Source: Riemerella columbipharyngis (lineage in GTDB: Bacteria; Bacteroidota; Bacteroidia; Flavobacteriales; Weeksellaceae). Taken from it: DNA of 64,000 nucleotides. The position numbers and the translations under genes are program-made. The notes beneath the pieces are model-generated. The model was not told the origin of the DNA. It did no database searches and saw only the letters and a program-made list of their open reading frames with translations. The DNA lies in NCBI RefSeq assembly GCF_900101995.1, contig NZ_FNAS01000006.1:1-64000 (forward strand), in the 5' to 3' direction. Below are positions 9,514 to 18,370 of the stretch, piece after piece (the stretch's first letter is position 1; each line of letters opens with the position of its first letter).

Positions 9514-10239
9514 ATGGATTTGAAACAAAAACTGATTGGCGAAATTGTAGCCGAAGACTTCCGAACCGCAGCCGTATTCAAGAAATACAAAATAGACTTC
9601 TGCTGCCGAGGCGGAAGAACTATCGCGGAAGCTTGCGAAAAGAAAAGCATTGATCCCAAAGAAATCTATAACGAAATCAACGCTCTGCCCCAAGGAAATC
9701 AAGACGGCATTGACTTCAACAGCTTCCCCATAGACCTTCTGGCGGACTATGTAGAAAAAACACACCACAGGTATGTAGAAGAAAAAACACCTGTTATACA
9801 GGCTTTTTTAGATAAACTGTGCAGGGTTCACGGAGAGCGACACCCCGAGCTTATCGAAATTGCCCGTTTATTCAATGCGTCGGCACACGATTTAGCCGCT
9901 CACCTCAAAAAAGAGGAACTCATCCTATTCCCCTTCATCAGAGCGATGGTAAATGCCAAAATCACCGGCAATGCAATACAAGCACCCCATTTTGAAACGG
10001 TGGAAAACCCCGTAAATATGATGAAACACGAGCACGATGTAGAAGGAGAAAGATTTAGAGAAATCGCTAAACTAACCGACGAGTACACTCCTCCTGCCGA
10101 TGCCTGCAATACTTACAGAGTAACCTTTGCAATGTTGCAAGATTTTGAAAATGACTTACACAGACATATCCATATCGAGAATAATATTTTATTCCCTAAA
10201 GCCATTTTGTTAGAAAAAGAATTTTCAGTAGAACAATAA
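9514..10239 (+). CDS. ric: Iron-sulfur cluster repair di-iron protein (RIC)
   Basis: RIC (ScdA/YtfE) proteins help restore Fe-S clusters damaged by nitric oxide or oxidants. The N-terminal ScdA_N domain has the paired cysteines in KYKIDFCCRGG (near residue 30). The rest is a hemerythrin-like four-helix bundle whose di-iron ligands are visible in HHRYVEE, AHDLAAHLKKEE, HEHDVEGE and HRHIHIENN. At 241 residues it matches the family. It begins 87 bases after the Rrf2 gene and ends 13 bases before the NO reductase gene, so ric and norB are almost certainly one transcript. Confidence 0.95.
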   Translation: MDLKQKLIGEIVAEDFRTAAVFKKYKIDFCCRGGRTIAEACEKKSIDPKEIYNEINALPQGNQDGIDFNSFPIDLLADYVEKTHHRYVEEKTPVIQAFLDKLCRVHGERHPELIEIARLFNASAHDLAAHLKKEELILFPFIRAMVNAKITGNAIQAPHFETVENPVNMMKHEHDVEGERFREIAKLTDEYTPPADACNTYRVTFAMLQDFENDLHRHIHIENNILFPKAILLEKEFSVEQ

Positions 10240-10252
10240 AAATTATTACAAT

Positions 10253-12496
10253 ATGACACCTAAAAAACTTTGGCGATGGCTTGCGGCAGTCATTCTTGGA
10301 TCTTTTGCCGTACTTATTTTCTTTGGCGTGGAAATTTACAGAAAAGTTCCCCCTATTCCGGATAAAATCGTAACAACAGACGGAACGGTGGTCGCTACGG
10401 GACAAGACATCAAAGACGGACAGAATGTCTGGCAGTCCATCGGCGGGCAGACCGTAGGAAGCATATGGGGACACGGTGCCTACATTGCACCGGACTGGAC
10501 GGCGGATTACCTCCACAGGGAAGCGGTTTTGTTGCTAAAAAATTTAGCAGGAAAAGACGGCAAAAACTACGATTCGCTTCCAGAAGAAGAACAGGTAAAA
10601 TACCAAGTTTTACTAAAAAAAGAATTGAGAACCAATACCTTTGATGAAGATAAAAAAGAAATCATCATCAGCAATGAACGGGCGAAAGTACAAGCGGAAC
10701 TCGCTTCTTATTATGCAAAATTATTTATGGGAGATCCGTCTATGGAAAAACTTCGCGATCAATATGCGATTGCAAAACATACCATAAAAGACCCCGAGAG
10801 AATGAAACAGATGAATGCGTTTTTTGCTTGGAGTACCTGGGTCTGCAGCACCAATCGCCCCAACGATGATGTAACATATACCAACAACTGGCCCCACGAA
10901 CCTTTGATCGGGAATATTGCACCCGCTTCTTTGCACTTATGGTCTGGTTTTAGTGTTCTTTTACTCTTGGCAGGGGTTGCCCTCTTGGTTTTCCACCACA
11001 CGAAAAACAACGAAGAAGAACTGAACAAAGTTCTCCCTACGGAAGACCCTTTGAGAAAAATGAAACCCACTCCCTCTATGAAAGCAACGCTGAAGTACAT
11101 ATGGATCGTATCTCTACTTATCCTTGTACAGATGCTTGCCGGAGTCATCACCGCCCACTACGGCGTCGAAGGAACCGCATTCTACGGCTTACCGCTGGCT
11201 GATTTTTTACCACAGTCCCTTTCCAGAAGCTGGCACGTGCAGCTGGCTATCTTCTGGATTGCTACCTCTTGGCTCGCCACAGGGCTTTATATTGCTCCGG
11301 CGGTCTCCGGACACGAACCGAAATATCAAGTATTGGGTGTAAATATCCTCTTTGGAGCTTTGCTCTTTGTAGTGCTGGGTTCTTTGGCAGGGCAATGGTT
11401 CGGAGTAATGCAAAAATTGGGATTGGTACAAAACTTCTTGTTTGGACACCAAGGATACGAATATGTGGAACTTGGAAGAGTATGGCAAATTCTTCTTTTG
11501 GTAGGGCTGTTCTTGTGGCTGTTCCTTATGGTACGAGCTTTATTGCCTGCGTTGAAGAAAAAAGACGGAGACAGGCACCTGCTTATCCTGTTCACTCTGT
11601 CTGCCGTAGCCATTGCGATGTTCTACGGTGCAGGCCTTATGTATGGTAGACAGACCCATATGGCCATTGCCGAATACTGGAGATGGTGGGTCGTGCATCT
11701 TTGGGTAGAAGGATTTTTCGAAGTTTTTGCTACAGTAGTGGCGGCATTCCTATTCACGCGATTGGGATTGCTGAGACTAAAATCCGCAACCGTTTCCGTA
11801 CTCTTCTCTACGATTATTTTCTTGGCAGGAGGTATTCTCGGGACTTTCCACCACTTGTATTTCAGTGCTACTCCTACGGCTGTTTTGGCATTAGGGGCAA
11901 CATTTAGTGCATTGGAGATTGTTCCGCTGGTCCTTATCGGCATAGAGGCTTATCATAACTACCAAGTAAGTAAATCCACAAAATGGATTAAAGCCTACAA
12001 ATGGCCTATCTACTGCTTTATCGCAATGTGTTTTTGGAACTTCTTGGGAGCCGGTATTTTCGGTTTTTCCATCAACCCGCCTATCGCGTTGTATTATCTG
12101 CAAGGGCTTAATACCACCGCAGTACACGGGCACGCCGCACTATTCGGTGTGTATGGTATCTTAGGAATTGGGCTGATGCTGTTTGTGCTAAGAGGATTGT
12201 ACCCCGAACACAACTGGAACGACAAACTCATCGGCTGGGCATTCTGGCTTATCAATATCGGTCTGCTGGTAATGGTAACGGTAAGTATTTTACCTATAGG
12301 AATTATGCAATCCATCGCTTCTATACAAGAGGGATATTGGTATGCGCGTTCGGCGGAATTTATGCACACCGATACGATGCAGACCCTAAGATGGATGAGG
12401 GTGCCGGGAGACTTGTTGCTTGCCGTAGGGGAGGTATTGCTCGTTGCTTTCATCATCGGACTAAAAACAGGCTGGTCCTTGAAAGACAAGAGATAA
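10253..12496 (+). CDS. norB: Quinol-dependent nitric-oxide reductase (qNOR)
   Basis: A 747-residue integral membrane enzyme that reduces two NO to N2O with electrons from quinol. The long N-terminal extension before the haem-copper-oxidase-like core (containing GQNVWQSIGGQTVGSIWGHG) marks the single-subunit quinol type, in contrast to cytochrome-c-dependent NorBC. The core has the expected histidine-rich helices, for example VVHLWVEGFFEVFATV and AVHGHAALFGVYG. No other denitrification genes are near, so the likely role is NO detoxification. It is the last gene of the Rrf2-RIC-qNOR cluster. Confidence 0.96.
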   Translation: MTPKKLWRWLAAVILGSFAVLIFFGVEIYRKVPPIPDKIVTTDGTVVATGQDIKDGQNVWQSIGGQTVGSIWGHGAYIAPDWTADYLHREAVLLLKNLAGKDGKNYDSLPEEEQVKYQVLLKKELRTNTFDEDKKEIIISNERAKVQAELASYYAKLFMGDPSMEKLRDQYAIAKHTIKDPERMKQMNAFFAWSTWVCSTNRPNDDVTYTNNWPHEPLIGNIAPASLHLWSGFSVLLLLAGVALLVFHHTKNNEEELNKVLPTEDPLRKMKPTPSMKATLKYIWIVSLLILVQMLAGVITAHYGVEGTAFYGLPLADFLPQSLSRSWHVQLAIFWIATSWLATGLYIAPAVSGHEPKYQVLGVNILFGALLFVVLGSLAGQWFGVMQKLGLVQNFLFGHQGYEYVELGRVWQILLLVGLFLWLFLMVRALLPALKKKDGDRHLLILFTLSAVAIAMFYGAGLMYGRQTHMAIAEYWRWWVVHLWVEGFFEVFATVVAAFLFTRLGLLRLKSATVSVLFSTIIFLAGGILGTFHHLYFSATPTAVLALGATFSALEIVPLVLIGIEAYHNYQVSKSTKWIKAYKWPIYCFIAMCFWNFLGAGIFGFSINPPIALYYLQGLNTTAVHGHAALFGVYGILGIGLMLFVLRGLYPEHNWNDKLIGWAFWLINIGLLVMVTVSILPIGIMQSIASIQEGYWYARSAEFMHTDTMQTLRWMRVPGDLLLAVGEVLLVAFIIGLKTGWSLKDKR

Positions 12497-12522
12497 TACA
12501 CCTGTTCCATACAAAAAAAATT

Positions 12523-12553
12523 CGCCCCGTTTCAAAACTCTGAGGCGGGGTGG
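12523..12553 (+). terminator. Probable terminator of the NO-defence operon
   Basis: An imperfect GC-rich stem (CGCCCCGT against GCGGGGTGG, with G-U pairs) has a loop of about 14 bases and lies 27 bases after the norB stop. Only a weak T-run (TTTATAT) follows, so it is a likely but not classic terminator. Confidence 0.5.
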
Positions 12554-12628
12554 TTTATATATAAAAATATGTATGCTGTACCGAAAAAAAGCCTATATAT
12601 AAAACTTTTTCTTTTGCCTTTCGTTTTA

Positions 12629-12636
12629 TACATTTG
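12629..12636 (+). promoter_or_regulatory. -7 element TACATTTG of aroB
   Basis: TACATTTG fits the -7 consensus and ends only 11 bases before the aroB ATG, implying a leader of a few bases. The -33 region (TTTTT) lacks a clear TTG. Confidence 0.5.
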
Positions 12637-12647
12637 CAAAAAAAACG

Positions 12648-13691
12648 ATGGTTTCTATTCTTAATGATGATTTTTCAGCACTTAATGATTTTGTAAATAA
12701 AGGCGGATACAGCAAAATTTTCTTTCTATTGGATGAAAACACCCACCAATACTGCCTACCTATTGTTTTGGGAAATTTAGAAACCGATATCCCCTTTGAA
12801 ATCATTGAAATAGAACAAGGAGAGGAGCTGAAAAACATTGATACCGCTATCCAAATATGGGAAATCCTCGCCGAGTTCCAGGCGGATAGGAAATCTTTGC
12901 TCATCAACTTAGGCGGCGGTGTCATTACCGATATGGGTGGCTTTGTAGCTTCCACCTACAAACGGGGAATGGACTTCATCAATATCCCTACGACACTGCT
13001 CGCTATGTGCGACGCTTCCATAGGAGGAAAAACGGGAATAGACCACCTCTACTTAAAAAATATCATCGGTACTTTTGCTTTTCCGAAAGAGATTTTCGTT
13101 TATCCGGAGTTTCTGAAAACGCTGCCCTTTGTAGAGCTGAGAAGCGGATTTGCAGAGATGCTGAAACACGGACTGATAGCCGACATAAAACACTGGGAAG
13201 CACTTTCCCAAATCCAGGAACTGTTACCGGAAAACATCGCCCCACATATTCCTGTCTCTATGGAGATTAAACAAAATATCGTGAAACAAGATTTTACGGA
13301 AAAAAATATCCGCAAAACCCTAAACTTCGGACATAGTGTAGGACACGCCATAGAGAGCTTGTTCCTAAAAGAAAAACAACCTATCCCCCACGGAGAGGGC
13401 GTGGCACTGGGAATGATTATAGAAACCTATCTATCTTATCTTGAAAAACTTATCCCCCTACCCGATGCCGAAAACATTATAGGTACCATTAGGCAGTTTT
13501 ACCCTTATATCAATATTCAACTGTTTGAAAATGAAGCTATAAAAGCCGTGATGATGAACGATAAAAAAAACAACAACGGAAAACTAATGCTCAGCCTTAT
13601 CGACCGAAAAGGACACGCCATCTACGACTATCAGGCTCAAACCTCGCATATAGACGACGCCTTGCGTTTCTACAAAAACCTTAACCATTAA
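12648..13691 (+). CDS. aroB: 3-dehydroquinate synthase
   Basis: Second step of the shikimate pathway: converts DAHP to 3-dehydroquinate with NAD+ and a divalent metal. Visible motifs are the NAD-binding GGGVITDMGGFVAST, the substrate-site CDASIGGKTGID, and metal-ligand regions including LNFGHSVGHAIES and HGEGVALGM. At 347 residues it is full length. RuvX follows after 10 bases on the same strand. Other shikimate genes (aroK, aroA) are scattered through the window rather than grouped with it. Confidence 0.96.
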   Translation: MVSILNDDFSALNDFVNKGGYSKIFFLLDENTHQYCLPIVLGNLETDIPFEIIEIEQGEELKNIDTAIQIWEILAEFQADRKSLLINLGGGVITDMGGFVASTYKRGMDFINIPTTLLAMCDASIGGKTGIDHLYLKNIIGTFAFPKEIFVYPEFLKTLPFVELRSGFAEMLKHGLIADIKHWEALSQIQELLPENIAPHIPVSMEIKQNIVKQDFTEKNIRKTLNFGHSVGHAIESLFLKEKQPIPHGEGVALGMIIETYLSYLEKLIPLPDAENIIGTIRQFYPYINIQLFENEAIKAVMMNDKKNNNGKLMLSLIDRKGHAIYDYQAQTSHIDDALRFYKNLNH

Positions 13692-13701
13692 ACCTAAACC
13701 A

Positions 13702-14115
13702 ATGGGAAAAATAATAGCCCTCGACTACGGAAAAAAACGCACCGGAATAGCCGCCACAGACGACCTGAAAATCATTGCAAGCGGACTACAAACCGTGGAA
13801 ACCTCGGAGCTTTTTGCCTTCTTGGAGAAGTATTTATCGGAAAACAATGTAGAAGAATTGATTATTGGGCTTCCCATTGACCTAAAAGGAATCAATTCCG
13901 AAATAGAGCAAGATATCTCTGCTTTTATCAAAAGGTTTGAAAGCCAATTCCCCCATATCCCCATACACCGAGTAGATGAACGCTTTACCTCGAAAATAGC
14001 GTCGTTCTACATCAGTAAAAGCGGAAAGTCCAAGAAAAAGAGGCAAGACAAAGGGCTAATCGATAAAATAAGTGCTACGATTATCCTCCAAGATTATCTG
14101 GAATCTAAGGGATAG
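13702..14115 (+). CDS. ruvX: YqgF/RuvX pre-16S rRNA nuclease family protein
   Basis: RNase H-like fold protein of 137 residues. The N-terminal DYGKKRTGIA carries the first acidic residue, IIGLP with a downstream glutamate region supplies the second, and the C-terminal half has VDERFTS. Members were first proposed as Holliday junction resolvases and later shown to process the 16S rRNA 5' end in E. coli. It lies 10 bases after aroB and is probably cotranscribed. Confidence 0.92.
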   Translation: MGKIIALDYGKKRTGIAATDDLKIIASGLQTVETSELFAFLEKYLSENNVEELIIGLPIDLKGINSEIEQDISAFIKRFESQFPHIPIHRVDERFTSKIASFYISKSGKSKKKRQDKGLIDKISATIILQDYLESKG

Positions 14116-14376
14116 AGCTATACTTCTACCAAACATTATGGAACTCCTCCGCGGAGTTGAGTACCATCTTGTGATATTAACCATAGAAACTAATATTTTA
14201 TTTTTTTCATTAAAGCTATATATACTATTTAACTCAAGGCAGCCGTCGTTTCAAAATAAATTTATGCCGATAACGCTTTCTGAAATTCTTTCTCGTTTTA
14301 TTTATCTTAACATCTTATATACAACATATGGAAGTATTATTGAGTTCGGATAGTCAAAAAATAACATATAAAATAA

Positions 14377-14384
14377 TATCTTTG
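14377..14384 (+). promoter_or_regulatory. -7 element TATCTTTG of menA
   Basis: TATCTTTG matches the -7 consensus and ends 20 bases before the menA ATG. No convincing -33 TTG is seen. The 289 bases between ruvX and menA hold no other recognisable feature. Confidence 0.5.
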
Positions 14385-14404
14385 CACCTATAAAGGTTAA
14401 TTTA

Positions 14405-15334
14405 ATGAAAGATTGGATACATGCGGCGCGTCTAAGGACTTTGTCGCTGTCTATTAGCGGGATTATTGTCGGCTCGTTTATTGCTCGTTGGCAGCTCAAT
14501 ACCAATAGCGGAGGAACTTGGGATTTGTCAGTTTTTATATTGGCATTATTGGTAACGGTGCTATATCAGGTGCTTTCTAATTTTGCAAATGACTATGGAG
14601 ACGGCATAAAAGGAACCGATGCCAAAAGAGTAAACGAAGCCGAAGCCCGGGCGGTAGCATCGGGAAGAATTACTCCACGACAGATGAAAACTGCCGTATG
14701 GCTCACTGCCGGAGTTTCTTTTGCTGCTACTGTGGCACTTTTGTATATTGCTTTTTTTCCGAATCACATCCGTGTATTCTGGGGATTTATCGGACTGGGT
14801 ATTCTCTGCATCTTAGCAGCGATAGGCTATACTGTGGGTAAAAAACCTTACGGCTATATGGGACTGGGGGATATTATGGTATTTTTATTCTTCGGATTGG
14901 TATCTGTGGGAGGGAGCTATTTCCTCTTCACTAAGTCTTGGGATTGGGCATTACTATTGCCTGCTTCGGCGGTGGGGATGATGAGTGCGGCAGTCCTTAA
15001 CCTTAATAATATGAGAGATATCGAAAGTGATAGAGAGAGTGGCAAGAAGACTTTGGCGCTTCGCTTGGGCTTCCGCAGGGCGATGATTTACCAGATGGTG
15101 TTGCTGATATTACCGCTTGTTTTTATCTTGATTTTCTTGGGCGTCAAAGGCTTTTTTTACTCAAGGAATTATTATGCTTTTATGGTTATGATACTGCTTT
15201 TCCCTATGATGAACCTTCGCCGCAGGATAATGGCAGTGAAAGAGCCGAGAGCCTTAGATCCTTTTCTGAAACAGGTGGGCATCATTACGCTGATGATGGC
15301 AATACTCTTGGCGTTTGGGCTAAATTATTTTTAA
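14405..15334 (+). CDS. menA: 1,4-dihydroxy-2-naphthoate polyprenyltransferase
   Basis: UbiA-superfamily membrane enzyme that attaches the prenyl tail to DHNA, giving demethylmenaquinone. Both aspartate-rich Mg-diphosphate motifs are present: NFANDYGDGIKGTD near residue 60, and NNMRDIESDRESGKKTLA near residue 200. About eight to nine hydrophobic segments surround them. At 309 residues it is typical. Menaquinone is the main respiratory quinone of flavobacteria and the likely donor for the qNOR encoded upstream. Other men genes are not in the window. Confidence 0.94.
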   Translation: MKDWIHAARLRTLSLSISGIIVGSFIARWQLNTNSGGTWDLSVFILALLVTVLYQVLSNFANDYGDGIKGTDAKRVNEAEARAVASGRITPRQMKTAVWLTAGVSFAATVALLYIAFFPNHIRVFWGFIGLGILCILAAIGYTVGKKPYGYMGLGDIMVFLFFGLVSVGGSYFLFTKSWDWALLLPASAVGMMSAAVLNLNNMRDIESDRESGKKTLALRLGFRRAMIYQMVLLILPLVFILIFLGVKGFFYSRNYYAFMVMILLFPMMNLRRRIMAVKEPRALDPFLKQVGIITLMMAILLAFGLNYF

Positions 15335-15370
15335 TAAAATGATAAACCATTATACAAAAATAAAAATACG

Positions 15371-16054
15371 ATGAAAATACAATTTTTAGGACAAAACTGT
15401 TTTTTGTTCACTTATAAGGGTAAGATGATTTTATCGGATCCTTTTTATAATTATCAAAAAGAAAAATCAGGGTTTAATCTTGATGCCCAGCGGATAGATT
15501 ATGTCCTGATAACACACGCCCATGGCGACCATACCGCCGATGTGCAGGAAGTGATAGACCGCTATCCGGATGCAGTGGTCATCGGGCAACCCGAAGTTTG
15601 CGGCTATTTTAAGCATCTGCACAATATAGACATCAATTTCGGAGGCTCTGCCAAAATAGAAGACCTCAAAATCTCTATGGTACCAGCACTGCATACGAGT
15701 TCTTTTCCGGACGGTAGCTACGGAGGGCTGGCAGCAGGCTATGTTTTTCGGTTTGCAGATGGGCGAAACCTCTATATGGCAGGAGATACAGGCGTGAGTG
15801 CAGAGATGGCACTGCTGCCGAAGCTTTTCGGTTCGCTGGATATGGCTATTCTGCCGGTGGGCAAACATTACACCATGTGCCCTCGCAAAGCGGCTTTTGC
15901 AGCAGCAGAATTACTAAAAACTCAGAAAGTATTGGGATGCCATTTTGATACTTTCCCATCAATAACCATTGACCATACCGAAGCCTACCGATATTTTGAA
16001 GAAAAAGGAATAGATTTTACACTCCCTGAGCTGGGACAAGAGTTTGATTTTTAG
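15371..16054 (+). CDS. UPF0173 metallo-beta-lactamase-fold hydrolase
   Basis: The H-x-H-x-D-H metal motif is visible as THAHGDHTAD, with later ligand residues in the segments around MVPALHTSSFPDGSYGG, MAGDTG and LGCHFDTFP. The 227-residue length and the overall pattern fit the UPF0173 group of UlaG-like metal-dependent hydrolases, whose substrate is generally unknown. It starts 36 bases after menA in the same direction and may share its transcript. Confidence 0.88.
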   Translation: MKIQFLGQNCFLFTYKGKMILSDPFYNYQKEKSGFNLDAQRIDYVLITHAHGDHTADVQEVIDRYPDAVVIGQPEVCGYFKHLHNIDINFGGSAKIEDLKISMVPALHTSSFPDGSYGGLAAGYVFRFADGRNLYMAGDTGVSAEMALLPKLFGSLDMAILPVGKHYTMCPRKAAFAAAELLKTQKVLGCHFDTFPSITIDHTEAYRYFEEKGIDFTLPELGQEFDF

Positions 16055-16829
16055 GGGGAGCTTTGTTTATGTAAATTGATACGAAATAATCCTCTTAAAT
16101 TATCTTAAACCTTGTTTAAATTCAAAATATTTTTTTTTATAAATTACCACTAATTGTCAGTAATGTTAGTTGAGTGATTTTTTTATTATAACTTAATTTG
16201 TAGATTTCTACAAAGCGACAAAAACACTTAATATAAACACCTTATGACAACATTTATATCATACAAATTCTTAAATTTTAATTTTTAAATAGGAGGATTA
16301 AAAACTTTTGCATTGATTTTCTACAAACAAGATTTTCCCCAACCGGTCAACAGCAATCCCAATCCAACAGTAATTTTTATACTTAACATAAATACGTATA
16401 TCGTCTAATTTTAATATTTCTCTTGTCTATTCACATTTTAGTAAAGTTACAGACTATCAACATTTTATCTTCTACAAATACTTTCTTAGCTAATATTTCT
16501 ATAGTTCGAAATATCCAATTTTCTAAGTATGGCTCCAATATTAAAAAACACTTCTTTTCCAAAAATTTTTCATTATATTATTTTCTATAGACTGAAACTT
16601 TTTCATTCATATCTTTATTTTCATTTATAAAACCATCTTTTTATTCTATTTTCTGATTTACCCTTTGGATAATTTGTCTTTTTCAAATACACAATAGACT
16701 ATTTTTAATTAATAATACTTTTCAAAATACATGCTAAAAATCTAATCCCTAAGTTTAAATATAAAAAGCGACAAATGGGGTAAAGGTTTTATTTCTATTA
16801 AAAGAACTCTTTTAAGATAAAAATACAAA
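16055..16829. other. AT-rich intergenic stretch without recognisable genes
   Basis: About 775 bases of very AT-rich DNA with stops in all frames. I see no tRNA, clear hairpin or promoter pair here. Because it leads directly into a transposase remnant, it is probably eroded mobile-element or neighbouring coding DNA. Confidence 0.6.
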
Positions 16830-17127
16830 ATCACTGGCACAAACCGTGATAGATATGCTGTTGCCTTAAAGTCCATTACCAGTGATAATGGTGCTGAGTT
16901 TGCTCATCATCAAAAGGTTGCAAAAAATGCAGTTTGAATTTTATTTTGTACATCCGTATGATTTATGGAAAAGGGAATTGAATGAATACAGCAATAAATG
17001 AGTTAGACAATACATTCCGAAATCATCAGAATTTAGTGTTATTGATAATAAATATATCAAAGAGGTAGCCGAAGACCAAGTAAAAAACTTAAATTTTAGA
17101 ACTCCGAAAGACCTCTTTTATCAATGA
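16830..17127 (+). pseudogene. IS30-family transposase remnant (C-terminal part)
   Basis: In pieces this reads like the catalytic core of IS30 transposases. ITSDNGAEFAHHQKVAK (from 16875) holds the second catalytic Asp. After a frameshift near 16935 comes FEFYFVHPYDLWKRELNEY, where IS30 usually has HPYxSWERGxNE with the catalytic Glu. Then follow, across an in-frame TGA, VRQYIPKSSEF and a tail ending at 17127. The N-terminal DNA-binding part is missing and I find no terminal inverted repeats. It cannot move and is an old scar beside the tRNA-Cys gene. Confidence 0.8.
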
Positions 17128-17178
17128 GTCGCATTGGTTAATTAAATGTGCCTTTCAAAATTCTATCATAAAAAATTT

Positions 17179-17207
17179 TTGTAGAATTTAGAAAATACAT
17201 ATCTTTG
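17179..17207 (+). promoter_or_regulatory. Promoter of the tRNA-Cys gene
   Basis: TTG at 17179-17181, an 18-base spacer, then TATCTTTG at 17200-17207: a full match to the Bacteroidota promoter. The tRNA starts 20 bases later. Confidence 0.75.
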
Positions 17208-17226
17208 CAGCTCAAAACAAAAGAAG

Positions 17227-17297
17227 GGTTCCGTGGCCGAGTGGCTAGGCAGAGGTCTGCAAAACCTTGTACAGCGGTTCGAATCCGCTCGGAACCT
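17227..17297 (+). tRNA. tRNA-Cys (GCA)
   Basis: A 71-base cloverleaf: acceptor stem GGTTCCG pairs with CGGAACC, the T arm contains GGTTCGAATCC, and the anticodon loop CTGCAAA places GCA as anticodon. The discriminator base is T. A promoter precedes it and a terminator follows. It lies next to an IS30 scar and downstream of the transketolase region. Confidence 0.95.
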
Positions 17298-17304
17298 CAA
17301 AAAA

Positions 17305-17334
17305 AAAATCCCAAAGTAAGCACTTTGGGATTTT
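17305..17334. terminator. Intrinsic terminator after tRNA-Cys
   Basis: A perfect 13-bp stem (AAAATCCCAAAGT with ACTTTGGGATTTT) has a 4-base loop. It lies 8 bases after the tRNA. Confidence 0.85.
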
Positions 17335-17403
17335 CAGTTCTTATTCTTACAATTAAATCCCCTCCAATAGAGGGTATTTATCGTATATAACAAGCAAACT
17401 AGC

Positions 17404-18351
17404 CTACCTCTTCATTACTCTTTTTACGGCTTCTGCCACCGCGTCGGCATCTATTTTATATTTTTTCATTAGCTCGGTAGGCGTTCCCGATTCGCCAAAA
17501 GTATCATTTACAGCGACAAATTCTTGCCTTGTTGGGTGTTTTCGTGCTAGCATTCCCGCAACGCTCTCCCCTAATCCGCCTAAAATGTTATGCTCTTCAG
17601 CTGTTACAATACAACCTGTTTTCTTAACGGATTTTAAGATAATTTCTTCGTCCAGCGGTTTAATGGTGTGAATGTTTATCACTTCGCAAGAGATACCTTC
17701 TTTTGCCAATTCTTCGGCTGCCAATAAGCTCTCCCAAACCAAATGCCCCGTTGCTACGATGGTTACATCTGTACCTTCTTGAAGCAAAATTCCTTTTCCG
17801 ATTTCAAAGGGCATATCCTCTGGGATAAAAACCGGAACGACAGGTCGCCCAAATCGTAAATATACCGGACCTTCGTACTCGGCGGCAGCTAATGTTGCGG
17901 CTTTGGTTTGGTTGTAATCGCACGGATTAATAACCACCATACCTGGGAGCATTTTCATCAGCCCAATGTCTTCCAAAATTTGGTGTGTGGCTCCGTCTTC
18001 GCCCAAAGTAACGCCAGCGTGCGATGCCGCGATTTTCACATTTTTGCCCGAATAGGCAATCGATTGACGAATTTGATCATACACCCGCCCTGTGGCAAAA
18101 GCGGCAAATGTACCTGCAAACGGGATTTTTCCGCCAATAGTAAGCCCTGCCGCCATACCCATCATATTGGCTTCGGCAATTCCTGTTTGGAAAAATCTTT
18201 CGGGTGCTTTTTCTATGAATTTCTCCATCTTAAGCGAACCTATTAAATCGGCACAAAGTGCCACTACATTTGGGTTTTTATCGGCAAGCTCTGCCAATCC
18301 TACCCCAAACCCACTGCGGGTGTCTTTCTTTTCTGTAAAGGTGTATTTCAT
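17404..18351 (-). CDS. Transketolase, C-terminal subunit
   Basis: This 315-residue protein has the pyrimidine-binding and C-terminal domains of transketolase (RFFQTGIAEANMMGMAAGL, then the DGATHQ loop), with the ThDP pyrimidine-side glutamate in GIAEAN. It needs the separate N-terminal subunit encoded at 24161-25009. Together they move two-carbon units in the non-oxidative pentose phosphate pathway. The two genes are normally adjacent in flavobacteria; here 5.8 kb of other DNA lies between them. The first 23 codons are duplicated at 20721-20791, so its native upstream region has been displaced by an R-M cassette. Confidence 0.94.
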   Translation of the reverse strand: MKYTFTEKKDTRSGFGVGLAELADKNPNVVALCADLIGSLKMEKFIEKAPERFFQTGIAEANMMGMAAGLTIGGKIPFAGTFAAFATGRVYDQIRQSIAYSGKNVKIAASHAGVTLGEDGATHQILEDIGLMKMLPGMVVINPCDYNQTKAATLAAAEYEGPVYLRFGRPVVPVFIPEDMPFEIGKGILLQEGTDVTIVATGHLVWESLLAAEELAKEGISCEVINIHTIKPLDEEIILKSVKKTGCIVTAEEHNILGGLGESVAGMLARKHPTRQEFVAVNDTFGESGTPTELMKKYKIDADAVAEAVKRVMKR

Positions 18352-18356
18352 TTTTT
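18286..18356. repeat. 71-bp direct repeat, copy A (native 5' end of the transketolase C-subunit gene)
   Basis: This copy covers the start codon and first 22 codons or so of the transketolase C-subunit gene plus the T-run just upstream. It matches 20721-20791 in the same orientation with one mismatch (A at 18302, G at 20737). The two copies bracket the adenine R-M cassette. Confidence 0.95.
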
Positions 18357-18370
18357 TATGTTTTTTTATA

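Noticed and set aside
11269..11649. A 126-codon frame within the NO reductase gene
   Set aside because: Shadow of norB in another frame; norB itself is unambiguous.
14072..14353. A 93-codon plus-strand frame overlapping the end of ruvX
   Set aside because: It overlaps the ruvX 3' end in another frame and its second half is low-complexity AT-rich sequence with no recognisable protein features.
17227..17297. tRNA-Cys as an attachment site for an integrated island
   Set aside because: No integrase gene and no repeat of the tRNA 3' end were found nearby; the neighbouring remnant is IS30-type, which does not use tRNA sites.
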